From Pseudolysinimonas sp051954455 (GTDB lineage: Bacteria > Actinomycetota > Actinomycetes > Actinomycetales > Microbacteriaceae): a stretch of 64,000 bases of DNA. Below the pieces are notes generated by a model. That model was not told where the DNA came from. It made no database searches and saw nothing but the letters and a program-made list of their open reading frames with translations. Position numbers and translations under genes: made by a program. The stretch spans positions 1-64,000 of the forward strand of contig NZ_JBQCHS010000022.1 of the NCBI RefSeq assembly GCF_051954455.1. Reading direction: 5' to 3'. This document shows, one piece after another, positions 11,716 through 20,786 of the stretch; within the stretch, counting starts at the first letter, position 1; each line of letters begins with the position of its first letter.

Positions 11716-12331
11716 GGTCATGAGCACGAGCGGGTCGAGGGGCGGCGACGCCGCTGCGGAGGCGGCTCCGCGACCCGCGGTGACCGATATCGAGCGCGCC
11801 CTCGAGGCGATCCTCATGATCGCCGACGAGCCCCTGTCGCTCGTCGCCCTCGCGACCGCCGTCGGCGCCCCCGTGCCCGCGGTGCGGCAGTCGATCGAGC
11901 GGCTCGTCGCCGACTACGACGGCGAGCACGGCGGACCGCGCCGCGGCTTCGAGCTCCGCGAGGTCGGCGGCGGCTGGCGGCTCTACGTGCGCCCCGAGCA
12001 CGACGCGGTCGTCGCGGACTTCGTGCTCACCCAGAACCCGACCCGGCTCTCCCAGGCGGCGCTCGAGACGCTCGCCGTCATCGCCTACAAGCAGCCGATC
12101 AGCCGCGGCTCGATCGCCTCGATCCGCGCGGTCAACGTCGACTCCGTGGTCCGCACGCTCGTCGGCCGCGGGCTCATCACCGAGGCGTTCACCGACCCGG
12201 AGACCGGCGCCATCCACTACGAGACGACCGACCTCCTCCTCACCCAGCTCGGCATCAACTCGCTCGACGAGCTGCCGCCCATCTCGCCGCTGCTGCCGGA
12301 CGGCGCCGACGGGTTCGACGACCTCCGATGA
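11708..12331 (+). CDS. scpB: Segregation and condensation protein B
   Basis: A 207-residue protein with two winged-helix domains. Landmarks are EAILMIADEPLSLVALA, FELREVGGGWRLY, LSQAALETLAVIAYKQPISR and VRTLVGRGLITE, all classical for ScpB. It dimerises and binds the ScpA kleisin in the SMC complex. The 8-base overlap with scpA and the ATGA overlap with rluB show tight coupling. The N-terminal 25 residues are a variable Ala/Gly-rich extension; an internal ATG at 11720 could also be the start. Confidence 0.94.
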   Translation: MPEVMSTSGSRGGDAAAEAAPRPAVTDIERALEAILMIADEPLSLVALATAVGAPVPAVRQSIERLVADYDGEHGGPRRGFELREVGGGWRLYVRPEHDAVVADFVLTQNPTRLSQAALETLAVIAYKQPISRGSIASIRAVNVDSVVRTLVGRGLITEAFTDPETGAIHYETTDLLLTQLGINSLDELPPISPLLPDGADGFDDLR

Positions 12332-13098
12332 GCCCGGGTCCTCGCGAGGGCGCTGCCGAGGGGGAGCGCCTGCAGAAGGTGCTCGCGGCCGCGGGCGTGG
12401 CATCACGCCGCGTCGTCGAGCAGTACATGGTCGCCGGGCGCGTGCGGGTGAACGGCGAGGTGGTCACCGAGCTGGGTCGCCGGATCGACCCGGCCGTCGA
12501 CCACGTCGAGGTCGACGGGCAGGCGGTGCAGCTCGACCCCGGCAAGCGCTACCTGATGCTCAACAAGCCGACCGGCGTCGTCAGCACGATGCGCGACGAG
12601 CACGGCCGTCGTGATCTGCGCGAGTGGACCGACGCCCTCGAGGAGCGGGTCTACAACGTCGGCCGCCTGGATGCCGACACCAGCGGGCTGCTGCTGCTCA
12701 CCAACGACGGCGAGCTGGCCCACGTGCTCGCGCACCCGTCGTTCGGCGTCGAGAAGACCTACATCGCGACCGTGCGCGGCGCCCCGACCGCGGCGACGCT
12801 GCGGCGGCTCCGCGAGGGGATCGAGCTCGACGACGGCCCGATCCGCGCCGACCGGATCCGTCTCGTGGGGGACCCCGCCCGCGGCCGGGCGATCGTCGAG
12901 CTGACCCTGCACTCGGGCCGCAACCGCATCGTCCGCCGGATGCTCGACGCCGTCGGGCACCCCGTGCAGGAGCTCGTGCGCCGTCAGTTCGGCCCGCTGC
13001 ACCTCGGATCGCTCGCCGTCGGCCGCATCCGCGACCTCGATACAGTGGAGGTCGGCCGGCTGCTCACGCTGGCCCGGAACGGCCAGTCCTCACCATGA
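12328..13098 (+). CDS. rluB: 23S rRNA pseudouridine synthase RluB/RsuA family
   Basis: A 256-residue pseudouridine synthase. An S4 domain (RLQKVLAAAGVASRR, GRVRVNGEVV) is followed by the catalytic domain with NKPTGVVSTM and the signature VGRLDADTSGLLLLTN, where Asp115 is the catalytic residue. GRNRIVRRMLDAVGHPV follows near the C terminus. RluB modifies U2605 of 23S rRNA in E. coli. The gene sits in the conserved scpB-rluB-cmk-der string. ATGA overlaps occur at both ends. Confidence 0.93.
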   Translation: MSPGPREGAAEGERLQKVLAAAGVASRRVVEQYMVAGRVRVNGEVVTELGRRIDPAVDHVEVDGQAVQLDPGKRYLMLNKPTGVVSTMRDEHGRRDLREWTDALEERVYNVGRLDADTSGLLLLTNDGELAHVLAHPSFGVEKTYIATVRGAPTAATLRRLREGIELDDGPIRADRIRLVGDPARGRAIVELTLHSGRNRIVRRMLDAVGHPVQELVRRQFGPLHLGSLAVGRIRDLDTVEVGRLLTLARNGQSSP

Positions 13099-14192
13099 CC
13101 TCTGCTCGCACGCGCGGACCGGTCCGCATCGTCGGCGCCGGTCTCCTCGGCGCGAGCATCGGCCTCGCGCTGCAGGAGAAGGGCGTCGAGGTCCAGCTCG
13201 CCGACGCGTCGAGGGCCGCCGTGCGGCTCGCCGCCGACTACGGCGCCGGGCGCCCCGCCGCGGACGGCGACGCACCGGCGCTCGTCGTCGTCGCCGTGCC
13301 GCCGGAGGCGGTGGCCGAGATCGTGGCGCGCGAGCTCGAGGCCTTCCCGGACGCGCTCGTGACCGACGTCGCGAGCGTCAAGTCCGGCATCCTCGCGGAG
13401 CTGACGGCCGCGGGCGCCGACCTCGCGCGCTACGTCGGCTCGCATCCGATGGCCGGCCGGGAGCGCGGCGGCGCGGTCTCGGCGCGCGCGGACCTGTTCC
13501 TCGGGCGCCCGTGGGTGCTCGCCCCGCACGACGGCGTCGCCGAGGCGCACCTCCACGCGATCGAGGACCTGGCGCTCGACGTCGGCGCCCGTCCGCTCCG
13601 CATGGATGCCGCCCGGCACGACCACGGCGTCGCGCTCGTCTCGCACGTGCCGCAGCTCGTCGCGTCGCTGCTCGCGGCCCGGCTCGTCGACGCGCCGGAT
13701 GCCGAGGTCGGGCTGGCCGGGCAGGGGCTCCGCGACACGACCCGCATCGCCGGCAGCAATCCCGAGCTCTGGGTGCAGATCCTCGGCGCGAACGCCGCGG
13801 CGGTCGCCGAGATCCTCACCGCGTACCGCGCCGACCTCGACCGCGTGATCCACGCGCTCCACGACCCCGAGAGGGTCGGCGCCCCGCGCACGGTCGCCGA
13901 GGCGCTCGTCGCGGGCAACGAGGGCGTCGCCCGGATCCCGGGCAAGCACGGCCAGGACCGCCGCTTCGCGACGCTCCTCGTCACGGTGCCGGACGAGCCG
14001 GGCGAGCTGGGCCGACTCCTCACCGAGATCGGCGAGGAGGGCGTCAACATGGAGGATCTCCGGCTCGAGCACTCGCCCGGGGCGCAGGTCGGCTTCGCCG
14101 AGATCGCCGTGCTCCCGGAGGCCGCCCACCGCCTCGCCGCCGCCCTCGAGTCGCGCGGCTGGTCGCTCAGCGAACCGGGAAGGAACGCATGA
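13095..14192 (+). CDS. tyrA: Prephenate dehydrogenase with C-terminal ACT domain
   Basis: A 365-residue enzyme of tyrosine synthesis that oxidises prephenate to 4-hydroxyphenylpyruvate with NAD(P). The Rossmann motif GAGLLGASIG is at residues 14-23, then TDVASVKS, and YVGSHPMAGRERGG with the catalytic His. After about residue 290 there is an ACT regulatory domain (LVTVPDEPGELGRLLTEI, then GVNMEDLRLEH), which suggests feedback control by an aromatic amino acid. It sits between rluB and cmk, an order that differs from M. tuberculosis, where rluB and cmk are adjacent. Confidence 0.93.
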   Translation: MTSARTRGPVRIVGAGLLGASIGLALQEKGVEVQLADASRAAVRLAADYGAGRPAADGDAPALVVVAVPPEAVAEIVARELEAFPDALVTDVASVKSGILAELTAAGADLARYVGSHPMAGRERGGAVSARADLFLGRPWVLAPHDGVAEAHLHAIEDLALDVGARPLRMDAARHDHGVALVSHVPQLVASLLAARLVDAPDAEVGLAGQGLRDTTRIAGSNPELWVQILGANAAAVAEILTAYRADLDRVIHALHDPERVGAPRTVAEALVAGNEGVARIPGKHGQDRRFATLLVTVPDEPGELGRLLTEIGEEGVNMEDLRLEHSPGAQVGFAEIAVLPEAAHRLAAALESRGWSLSEPGRNA

Positions 14193-14854
14193 ACCCCATC
14201 GTCGTCGCCGTGGACGGTCCCGCCGGGAGCGGCAAGTCGAGCGTGTCGATCGCCGCGGCCCAGAAGCTCGGCTACGCCTTCCTCGACACCGGGGCCGCCT
14301 ACCGCGCGCTGACCTGGCTCGCCCTGGAGCGGGGCGTCGACCCGGCCGACGGGGTGGCCGTCGTCCGGCTGCTCGCCCAGTTCCACTACGAGACGGTGGC
14401 GGGGGAGCGCGGCACCGTCGTGCGGGTCGGCGAGGAGGACGTGACCGAGGCGATCCGCGAACCGCGGGTCTCCGCCGTGGTCAGCGACGTCGCGCGGATC
14501 CCGGACGTGCGGCTCGCGCTCAACGAGACCTTCCGCCGCCTGATCGTCGCCACCGAGGCGCCCGGGATCGTGGTGGAGGGCCGCGACATCACCACGGTCG
14601 TCGCGCCGGACGCGCCCGTGCGCATCCTGCTCACCGCCTCCGAGGAGGTGCGCATCGCCCGCCGCAGGAAGGACCTGCCGCCGGCGGAGGCCGGCACGGC
14701 CGGCCAGCTCGTGGAGCGCGACCGCCGCGACAGCCGGGTCGTCGACTTCCTCACCGCCGCCCCCGGCGTCACGACCCTCGACTCCACCGACCTCGACTTC
14801 GACCAGACGGTGGACGCCGTGGTCGACCTCGTCCGCGAGAGGACCGCATCATGA
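14189..14854 (+). CDS. cmk: Cytidylate kinase
   Basis: A 221-residue CMP/dCMP kinase. The P-loop GPAGSGKS is at residues 10-17, followed by FLDTGAAYRALTWLAL, the CMP-binding VVEGRDITTVVAP, and the LID RRKDLP plus ERDRRDSRV. Together with pyrG this covers two steps of cytidine nucleotide supply within one gene cluster. It overlaps tyrA (ATGA) and der (ATGA), so it is translationally coupled to both. Confidence 0.95.
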   Translation: MNPIVVAVDGPAGSGKSSVSIAAAQKLGYAFLDTGAAYRALTWLALERGVDPADGVAVVRLLAQFHYETVAGERGTVVRVGEEDVTEAIREPRVSAVVSDVARIPDVRLALNETFRRLIVATEAPGIVVEGRDITTVVAPDAPVRILLTASEEVRIARRRKDLPPAEAGTAGQLVERDRRDSRVVDFLTAAPGVTTLDSTDLDFDQTVDAVVDLVRERTAS

Positions 14855-16413
14855 GCGACGCCCCCGGCACGCCCGACCCCACCGACGCCACCGCACCCGA
14901 CGGCCCCGGCCTCGCGCCCGAGGACGCGTGGGAGGCCGACCCCGAGCTCGGTGAGCGCCTCGACGCGATCGACGACGCCGAGGCCGAGCAGCGCGCCGCC
15001 TCGCTCCGCGCGGGCCTCGCCGACTACGACCTCGACGAGGAGGACATCGAGATCCTCGACGCCTCCGCGGAGGGCGTCGGCGGCATCTACTACCTCCCCG
15101 CGCTGCCCGTCCTCGCGATCGTCGGGCGGCCGAACGTCGGCAAGTCGGCGCTCGTCAACCGCATCCTCGGGCGCCGCGAGGCGGTCGTCGAGGACGTGCC
15201 CGGCGTCACGCGCGACCGCGTCTCGTACCAGGCCGAGTGGATGGGCCGGCGGTTCACGCTCGTCGACACCGGCGGGTGGGAGCCCGATGCGAAGGGCATC
15301 GACGCGAGCGTGGCCGCGCAGTCGGAGGTCGCGATCGATCTCGCCGACGCCGTGTTGTTCGTCGTCGACGTGAACGTCGGCGCGACCGCGACCGACGAGC
15401 GCGTGGTGCCGCTCCTCCGCGCGTCGAACAAGCCCGTCATCCTCGTCGCCAACAAGGCCGACGACGCGATCCGCGATCCCGAGGCCGCCGCCCTGTGGAG
15501 CCTGGGCCTCGGCGAGCCGATGCCGGTCAGTGCCCTGCACGGCCGCGGCGTCGCCGACCTGCTCGACCACGTGATGTCGGTGCTGCCCGAGGTCTCCGCC
15601 TACGCCAAGGAGGAGGTCGGCGGGCCCCGCCGCGTCGCCCTGCTCGGCCGGCCGAACGTCGGCAAGAGCTCGCTGCTCAACAAGGCCGCGGGCGAGGAGC
15701 GCGTGGTCGTCAACGAGCTGGCGGGCACGACCCGGGATCCCGTCGACCAGCTCGTCGACATCGGCGGCAGGACCTGGCGCTTCGTCGACACCGCCGGCAT
15801 CCGGCGCCGCGTGCACCTGCAGCAGGGCGCCGACTTCTACGCGTCCCTGCGCACGAGCGCGGCGCTCGAGAAGGCGGAGGTCGCGGTCGTGCTGCTCGAC
15901 GTGACCGCGCCGATCAGCGAGCAGGACGTGCGGATCATCGACCTGGTGCTCGAGTCGGGCCGCGCTCTGGTTCTCGCCTACAACAAGTGGGACCTGCTCG
16001 ACGACGACCGCCGCCGCTACCTGGAGCGCGAGATCGAGCAGGACCTCGCGCACGTCTCGTGGGCCCCTCGGGTCAACATCTCGGCCCGCACCGGCCGGCA
16101 CCTTGAGAAGCTCGTGCCCGCGCTGGAGCTCGCGCTCGAGAGCTGGGACACCCGGATCCCGACCGGCAAGTTCAACGCCCTACTCGCGGAGCTGGTCGCC
16201 GAGCACCCGCACCCGGTGCGCGGTGGGCGACAGCCGCGGATCCTCTTCGGCACGCAGGCGTCGACCCGGCCGCCGACGTTCGTGCTCTTCACGACCGGGT
16301 TCCTGGATCCCGGCTACCGCCGCTTCATCACGCGCCGCCTGCGCGAGGTGTACGGCTTCGAGGGCACACCGATCATCGTCAACATGCGGGTCCGGGAGAA
16401 GCGCAAGCGATGA
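14851..16413 (+). CDS. der: Ribosome biogenesis GTPase Der
   Basis: A 520-residue protein with two tandem GTPase domains. G1 motifs GRPNVGKS are at residues 92-99 and 267-274, G3 motifs DTGGWEP and DTAGIRR, and G4 motifs NKAD and NKWD. A C-terminal KH-like domain follows (YRRFITRRLREVYGF...). It acts in 50S subunit maturation. The first 80 residues are an acidic extension not needed for the core fold, as is usual in actinobacteria. It is the last gene of the scp-der unit. Confidence 0.96.
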   Translation: MSDAPGTPDPTDATAPDGPGLAPEDAWEADPELGERLDAIDDAEAEQRAASLRAGLADYDLDEEDIEILDASAEGVGGIYYLPALPVLAIVGRPNVGKSALVNRILGRREAVVEDVPGVTRDRVSYQAEWMGRRFTLVDTGGWEPDAKGIDASVAAQSEVAIDLADAVLFVVDVNVGATATDERVVPLLRASNKPVILVANKADDAIRDPEAAALWSLGLGEPMPVSALHGRGVADLLDHVMSVLPEVSAYAKEEVGGPRRVALLGRPNVGKSSLLNKAAGEERVVVNELAGTTRDPVDQLVDIGGRTWRFVDTAGIRRRVHLQQGADFYASLRTSAALEKAEVAVVLLDVTAPISEQDVRIIDLVLESGRALVLAYNKWDLLDDDRRRYLEREIEQDLAHVSWAPRVNISARTGRHLEKLVPALELALESWDTRIPTGKFNALLAELVAEHPHPVRGGRQPRILFGTQASTRPPTFVLFTTGFLDPGYRRFITRRLREVYGFEGTPIIVNMRVREKRKR

Positions 16414-16423
16414 GGCGGAGCCG

Positions 16424-17077
16424 ATGAGCCTGCGCGCGCACAACATCGCGGTCTCCCTCGACGGCTTCGCCACGGGCGAGGGGCCGTCGCTCGAGGTGCC
16501 GTTCGGGCATGCCGGCACCCGGCTCATGCAGTGGTTCTTCGCGACGCCGACCTGGCCGGGCCGCAGCCCGGGCGAGGAGCAGACGCTCGCGCCCGGAGCC
16601 GCCGAGGACGACATCTTCGCCCGCCGCGCCTTCGAGGGGTTCGGCGCCGAGATCATGGGCGCCGGCAAGTTCGGGCCGCCCGGGTGGCAGGACGACCCCG
16701 ACTGGCGGGGCTGGTGGGGTGAGGATCCGCCGTTCGGCACCCCGGTCTTCGTGCTGACCCATCGGCCGCGGCCGACGCTCGCGGTGGGGTCGACGACGTT
16801 CCACTTCCTCGACGCGACGCCGGAGGATGCGCTGCGGCGGGCCGAGGAGGCGGCCGGTGATCTCGACGTGCGCCTTGGGGGCGGTCCGACGACGATCCGC
16901 GAGTTCCTGACCGCCGACCTCGTCGACGCGATGCATCTCGTGCTCGTGCCGATCGTGCTCGGCCGCGGGGAGCGGATCTGGGACGGCCAGGAGGGGCTCG
17001 AGAAGCGCTTCGACGTGCGCTCGACCACGACCGGATCGGGCGTCACCCACCTCGAGTTCGTGCGGAAGGGCCGCTGA
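16424..17077 (+). CDS. Dihydrofolate reductase family protein (RibD C-terminal type)
   Basis: A 217-residue reductase of the DHFR/RibD fold. It begins with the typical NIAVSLDGFATGEGPS, has IMGAGKFG for cofactor contact, VFVLTHRPRP, and ends with VLVPIVLGRGERIWDG. This is the widespread yyaP/yywG-type family whose physiological substrate is unknown; true riboflavin RibD is larger and has a deaminase domain. It starts 10 bases after der at ATG 16424 with GAGGCGGAG upstream, so it may be read from the der operon. Confidence 0.85.
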   Translation: MSLRAHNIAVSLDGFATGEGPSLEVPFGHAGTRLMQWFFATPTWPGRSPGEEQTLAPGAAEDDIFARRAFEGFGAEIMGAGKFGPPGWQDDPDWRGWWGEDPPFGTPVFVLTHRPRPTLAVGSTTFHFLDATPEDALRRAEEAAGDLDVRLGGGPTTIREFLTADLVDAMHLVLVPIVLGRGERIWDGQEGLEKRFDVRSTTTGSGVTHLEFVRKGR

Positions 17078-17089
17078 CCGGCCGAGGTC

Positions 17090-17641
17090 TCAGCCGAGGG
17101 CGGCCACGATCCGCTCGAGCCCCCACGCCCAGGCGGCGTCGACGTCGCCGCCCATGCGGAGCGAGTCGCCGAGCTCCATGGTGATGAAGCCGTTGGCCCA
17201 CGCGGTGACGAGGCGGGCGCCGTCGAGCGCGTGCGCGGGCCCCGTGAGCTCGGCGACCGCGTCGAGGAGCGGCGCGACGCTGCGGGTCGCGGTGGCGAGC
17301 TCCGGCCGGGGTGCGCCGTGGGCGCCGAACACGAGCGAGAAGCCGACGGGTCGCTCGTGGGCGAAGGCGCGGAGCGCGTCGGCCTGCGCGACGATGCGGC
17401 GGCGCGGATCGGGGTCGTCGGTCGTCGCGACGAGCCGCGACGTCAGGTCGTCGACGGTCGCGCCGACGACGAGGCCGAGCAGCTCCTGCCGGTCGCGCAC
17501 GCGCTTGTAGAGGGAGGGCGGCCGCACCCCGACGCGGTCGGCGACCGCCTGCATGGTCAGCCGCTCGGCGCCGCCGCGCTCGACGAGGTCGCGTCCGACC
17601 GCGACGATCGCGTCGAGCGTCGTCTTCTCGGGTGCGGGCAT
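17090..17641 (-). CDS. TetR/AcrR family transcriptional regulator
   Basis: A 183-residue regulator. The N-terminal helix-turn-helix reads LTMQAVADRVGVRPPSLYKR (residues about 31-50), followed by a TetR-like ligand domain (C-terminal 'WHG'-type, with VTAWANGFITMELGDSLRMG). The ATG at 17641 is preceded by AGAAGGGGGA. It is divergent from the MBL-fold hydrolase with only 49 bases between, which is the usual layout of a TetR repressor and its target. The ligand is not predictable. Confidence 0.9.
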   Translation of the reverse strand: MPAPEKTTLDAIVAVGRDLVERGGAERLTMQAVADRVGVRPPSLYKRVRDRQELLGLVVGATVDDLTSRLVATTDDPDPRRRIVAQADALRAFAHERPVGFSLVFGAHGAPRPELATATRSVAPLLDAVAELTGPAHALDGARLVTAWANGFITMELGDSLRMGGDVDAAWAWGLERIVAALG

Positions 17642-17670
17642 GGGTCCCCCTTCTTGACCGGAGAGCTGAT

Positions 17671-17687
17671 GGCTAACTATCGTAGCC
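17671..17687. promoter_or_regulatory. Putative TetR operator
   Basis: GGCTA (17671-17675) and TAGCC (17683-17687) form a 5-base inverted repeat around a 7-base centre, inside the 49-base divergent region and only 3 bases before the MBL gene start. TAACTAT/ATCGTAG half-elements make it look like a TetR site. Inference only. Confidence 0.45.
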
Positions 17688-17690
17688 TTC

Positions 17691-18419
17691 ATGGAACTCG
17701 CCCCCGGCCTGCATCGCATCGGCAACGACATCATCGCGGTCCACCTCATCGTGACCGACGAGGGACTCACCCTCGTCGACGCCGGCCTCGCCGGCCACTA
17801 CGCCGACCTGCGCCGCGAGCTCGCGGCGATGGGGCGGCCGGTCTCCGACATCCGCGGCATCGTGCTGACCCACGGCGACACCGACCACACCGGCTTCGCG
17901 GAGCGGCTGCGCGCCGAGCTCGGCATCCCGGTCTACGTCGGCGCGGGCGACGCGGGGCGCGCGATGGGCGAGAAGCCGCCGGCGACGCCCAAGGACCGCC
18001 GCCGGCTTGGACCGGTGCTGCGCTTCTTCGCGTACGCGATGCGCAAGGGCGGCCTGCGGATGCCGGCGGTGAAGGAGGTCGTGCCGGTGCACGACGGCGA
18101 CGTGCTGCCGCTGCCCGGGGCTCCCGAGATCATCGGGATGCCGGGCCACTCGCCGGGCAGCGTCGCGATCCACGTCCCGGCGGTGCGCGCCCTGTTCGTG
18201 GGCGACGAGCTCACGACCCGCAACGTGCTCACCGGTGTCGTGGGGCCGCAGCCGGCGCCGTTCACCGACGACCAGGCCGGATCGTCGGCGTCGCTCGCCC
18301 GGATCGAGAACCTCGACGTGGACTGGATCATCCCTGGCCACGGCGCCCCGTGGACCCGGGGCGTGCCTGCGCTCGTCGCGGCCTATCGGGAGGCCGAGGA
18401 GGCCCGGTCCGCCGGGTAG
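17691..18419 (+). CDS. MBL-fold metallo-hydrolase
   Basis: A 242-residue metallo-beta-lactamase-fold enzyme. The metal motif is VLTHGDTDHTG, where the first position of the canonical HxHxDH is H-G-D-x-D-H, so one of the usual His ligands is replaced by Asp. GHSPGS supplies a later His, VGDEL an Asp, and IIPGHG the last His. The substrate is unknown; related proteins include lactonases, glyoxalase II and detoxifying hydrolases. The divergent TetR gene suggests induction by a small molecule. Confidence 0.87.
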   Translation: MELAPGLHRIGNDIIAVHLIVTDEGLTLVDAGLAGHYADLRRELAAMGRPVSDIRGIVLTHGDTDHTGFAERLRAELGIPVYVGAGDAGRAMGEKPPATPKDRRRLGPVLRFFAYAMRKGGLRMPAVKEVVPVHDGDVLPLPGAPEIIGMPGHSPGSVAIHVPAVRALFVGDELTTRNVLTGVVGPQPAPFTDDQAGSSASLARIENLDVDWIIPGHGAPWTRGVPALVAAYREAEEARSAG

Positions 18420-18427
18420 CCCGCGCG

Positions 18428-18433
18428 TAGGCT
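18428..18433 (+). promoter_or_regulatory. -10 box TAGGCT, leaderless
   Basis: TAGGCT ends 8 bases before ATG 18442 and is just downstream of the MBL stop. It is a likely leaderless start for the methyltransferase operon 18442-20236. Confidence 0.5.
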
Positions 18434-18441
18434 GGCGGGCG

Positions 18442-19167
18442 ATGTCGAGCTCCCGTGGCACCTCGTTCCACCTCGCCGCCGACGCGTATGCGCGCGCCCG
18501 GCCGTCGTATCCCGCCGAGGCGGTCGCCTGGCTGCTTCCGGACGGATCCGTCGACGTCGCCGCCGTGGGCGCCGGCACCGGCAAGCTCTCCGCGGCGATC
18601 GCCGCGACGGGCAGGCGGGTCGTCGCCGTCGATCCGGACGCCGGGATGCTCGTGAAGCTCCGCGAGGAGCTGCCCGACGTGCGCACCGAGGTCGGCACCG
18701 CCGAGGCGCTGCCGCTGCCCGACGCGTCCGTCGACGCCGTGACATTCGGGCAGGCGTGGCACTGGGTCGACCCGGAGCGCGCGGCCGCGGAGGCGGCGCG
18801 CGTGCTCCGGCCGGGCGGCACGCTGGGCCTCATCTGGAACATCCGTGACACCCGCTCGGGCTGGGCGTCGGAGCTCGCACAGATCATCGACCCGAGCGAC
18901 GCGGAGGAGTTCGTCGCCGGCGGCGGCCCGACCATCGGGGCGCCGTTCGGCGCGACCCGCACGGCGACGTTCGCGTGGGAGAACCCGCTCACCGTCGACG
19001 GGCTCGTCGATCTCGTGGCGTCGCGCAGCGCGACGATCGCCCTGCCGGAGGAGGAGCGCGCCGAGCTGCTCGGCCGCGTGCGCGAGCTGGGGGAGCGCGT
19101 GCTCGGCGAGCGCGGGGCAGTGGAACTGCCGTACATCACCCACGTCTACCGGGCGGAGTGGGCGTGA
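18442..19167 (+). CDS. Class I SAM-dependent methyltransferase
   Basis: A 241-residue methyltransferase of the UbiE/COQ5-like type. SAM motif I is unusual: VAAVGAGTGKLS, where most members have DLGxGTG. Then VVAVDPDAGML, AEALPLPDASVDAVTFGQAWHW and VLRPGGTLGLIWN follow in normal order. The N terminus ADAYARARPSYP is typical of actinobacterial members. The substrate is unknown. Overlaps the next methyltransferase by GTGA. Confidence 0.87.
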   Translation: MSSSRGTSFHLAADAYARARPSYPAEAVAWLLPDGSVDVAAVGAGTGKLSAAIAATGRRVVAVDPDAGMLVKLREELPDVRTEVGTAEALPLPDASVDAVTFGQAWHWVDPERAAAEAARVLRPGGTLGLIWNIRDTRSGWASELAQIIDPSDAEEFVAGGGPTIGAPFGATRTATFAWENPLTVDGLVDLVASRSATIALPEEERAELLGRVRELGERVLGERGAVELPYITHVYRAEWA

Positions 19168-19841
19168 CCGCAGAGCCTACGGGCGACGAGCATCGGCACG
19201 GCGGGCATCGGCACGACGGGCTCGCCGACGGCACCACGGTCGCCGAGTACTGGGAGCGCCGCTATCGCGATGCGGGCCCCGTCTGGTCGGGTCGTCCGAA
19301 CGCGGCGCTCGTCGCGGTCGCGCCGCCGGCCGCGGGCATCGCGGTCGACCTCGCGTGCGGCGAGGGCGGCGACGCGGTGTGGCTGGCGGAGCAGGGCTGG
19401 CGCGTGGTCGCGGTCGACATCTCGGCGACCGCCGTCGACCGCGGTCGGGCGGCGGCCGCGGAGCGCGGGCTCGGCGACGCGATCGACTGGGTCGTCGCCG
19501 ACCTCGCGGAGTGGGAGGCGCCCGACGGCCTCGCGCTCGTGTCGGCCTGCTTCCTCCAGTCGACCGTCGAACTCGATCGGATCGGGATCCTCCGCCGAGC
19601 GGCCGCGCACGTCGCGGTCGGCGGTCACCTCCTCACGGTCGCGCACGCGGCGATGCCGCCGTGGTCGCCGCACGCGGGCGACTCGGGCATCACCCCCGAG
19701 ACCGAGCTGGCCGATCTCGACCTCGACCCGGCGGCGTGGTCCGTCGAGATCGCGGAGCTGCGCGATCGCGCGGCGACCGGGCCGGGCGGCGAGACGGCGA
19801 CCCTGACCGACTCCGTCGTCCTCCTGCGGCGGACCGCATGA
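19164..19841 (+). CDS. SAM-dependent methyltransferase, thiopurine/tellurite-resistance-like
   Basis: A 225-residue methyltransferase. The N terminus has a His-rich stretch (EHRHGGHRHDG, residues about 9-19), then YWERRYRDAGPVWSGRPN, a motif common in tellurite-resistance and thiol methyltransferases. SAM motif I is AVDLACGEGGDAVWLAEQG, followed by VVAVDISATAVDRGR. The His-rich start could bind metal, which is inference. It overlaps both neighbours by 4 bases (GTGA, ATGA). Confidence 0.87.
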   Translation: MTAEPTGDEHRHGGHRHDGLADGTTVAEYWERRYRDAGPVWSGRPNAALVAVAPPAAGIAVDLACGEGGDAVWLAEQGWRVVAVDISATAVDRGRAAAAERGLGDAIDWVVADLAEWEAPDGLALVSACFLQSTVELDRIGILRRAAAHVAVGGHLLTVAHAAMPPWSPHAGDSGITPETELADLDLDPAAWSVEIAELRDRAATGPGGETATLTDSVVLLRRTA

Positions 19842-20236
19842 GCGGCGAGCCATGCGCCTGCGGCTCCGGCCGCACCTACGCCGAGTGCTGCGAGCCGTAC
19901 CACCTCGGCGACGTGGCGGCTCCGACGGCGGAGGCGCTCATGCGATCCCGCTACACCGCCTTCGCCCGCGGCAACGGCGCCTACCTGCTGCGCACCTGGC
20001 ATCCGATGACCCGTCCCGAGCACGTGGACGTCGACGACGGGACCGTGTGGCGCCGCCTGCAGATCGTCGACACGGTGCGCGGGGGAGAGGGCGATGTGAC
20101 GGGCGTCGTGGAGTTCCGCGCGGCGTACCGCGACGCGTCGGGCGCGGCCGGCCTCGTCGAGGAGCGCAGCCGCTTCGATCGCATCGGGGGAGTCTGGCTC
20201 TACACCGGTGCGGAGGTCGCCCCCGCGGCACGGTAG
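19838..20236 (+). CDS. YchJ family protein (UPF0225)
   Basis: A 132-residue protein. It starts with a zinc-binding SEC-C-like motif (CACGSGRTYAECCEPYH), followed by the NTF2-like domain (ALMRSRYTAFARGNGAYLL, TWHP, VEFRAAY, ERSRFDRIGGVWLYT). The family is widespread and of unknown function. Last gene of the three-gene operon, ending 36 bases before tRNA-Pro. Confidence 0.92.
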   Translation: MSGEPCACGSGRTYAECCEPYHLGDVAAPTAEALMRSRYTAFARGNGAYLLRTWHPMTRPEHVDVDDGTVWRRLQIVDTVRGGEGDVTGVVEFRAAYRDASGAAGLVEERSRFDRIGGVWLYTGAEVAPAAR

Positions 20237-20272
20237 GCTAGGCGATCGTGCCGGGTCACCGGCGCGAAGCCA

Positions 20273-20349
20273 CGGGCTGTGGCGCAGCTTGGTAGCGCAC
20301 CTGACTGGGGGTCAGGGGGTCGCAGGTTCAAATCCTGTCAGCCCGACCA
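20273..20349 (+). tRNA. tRNA-Pro (anticodon GGG)
   Basis: A 77-base tRNA including an encoded CCA. The acceptor CGGGCTG (20273-20279) pairs with CAGCCCG (20339-20345), the anticodon stem CCTGA/TCAGG encloses CTGGGGG with anticodon GGG, and the T arm carries GGTTCAAATCC. It marks the left edge of a lower-GC mosaic with two IS elements, so it may have served as an integration site. Confidence 0.96.
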
Positions 20350-20786
20350 TTGAGGCCTTAGAACAAGGCAGTTCAGGAACAAATGAGGTGTTCCAGTCGC
20401 ACTTACTGGCGCACATATTCGCCCGCTGCCGGGTTGTGGAGTGCCTTCGGTCCGGCTCAATCCGTGCAGCCTCGCTCTGAGGGCTGTGACGTGACCCTCC
20501 GCCAGATCTATGTCTCGCGTCGCAGTTGCCGGATCAGACAGTCAGGGTGGCGCAGACATCGGGCTCGCCGCCCTCTGCCTGAGTGACGTTCAAGATTCAG
20601 CGGGTCGCTGCCAGGACGCGCCCTAGTTTCACGCGCATCCGCCGACCGACTTTCCATTTCCGTCCGAGGACCTGGGCGGCCAATGCTGCGCTCCATCGTC
20701 GAGGCTGTTCGGCCGACCGTCGCCGGTCGAGCCGAAGAGTTCTGGCCCCGGGCTTCGATGACGTGCACTTTGTCTGGGCACAAGGA
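20350..20786. other. Gene-poor stretch after tRNA-Pro
   Basis: About 440 bases of lower-GC sequence with no convincing gene. The open frames here are arginine-rich, lack ribosome binding sites and do not look like any family I know. I see no integrase, no second copy of the tRNA end and no repeat. Confidence 0.6.
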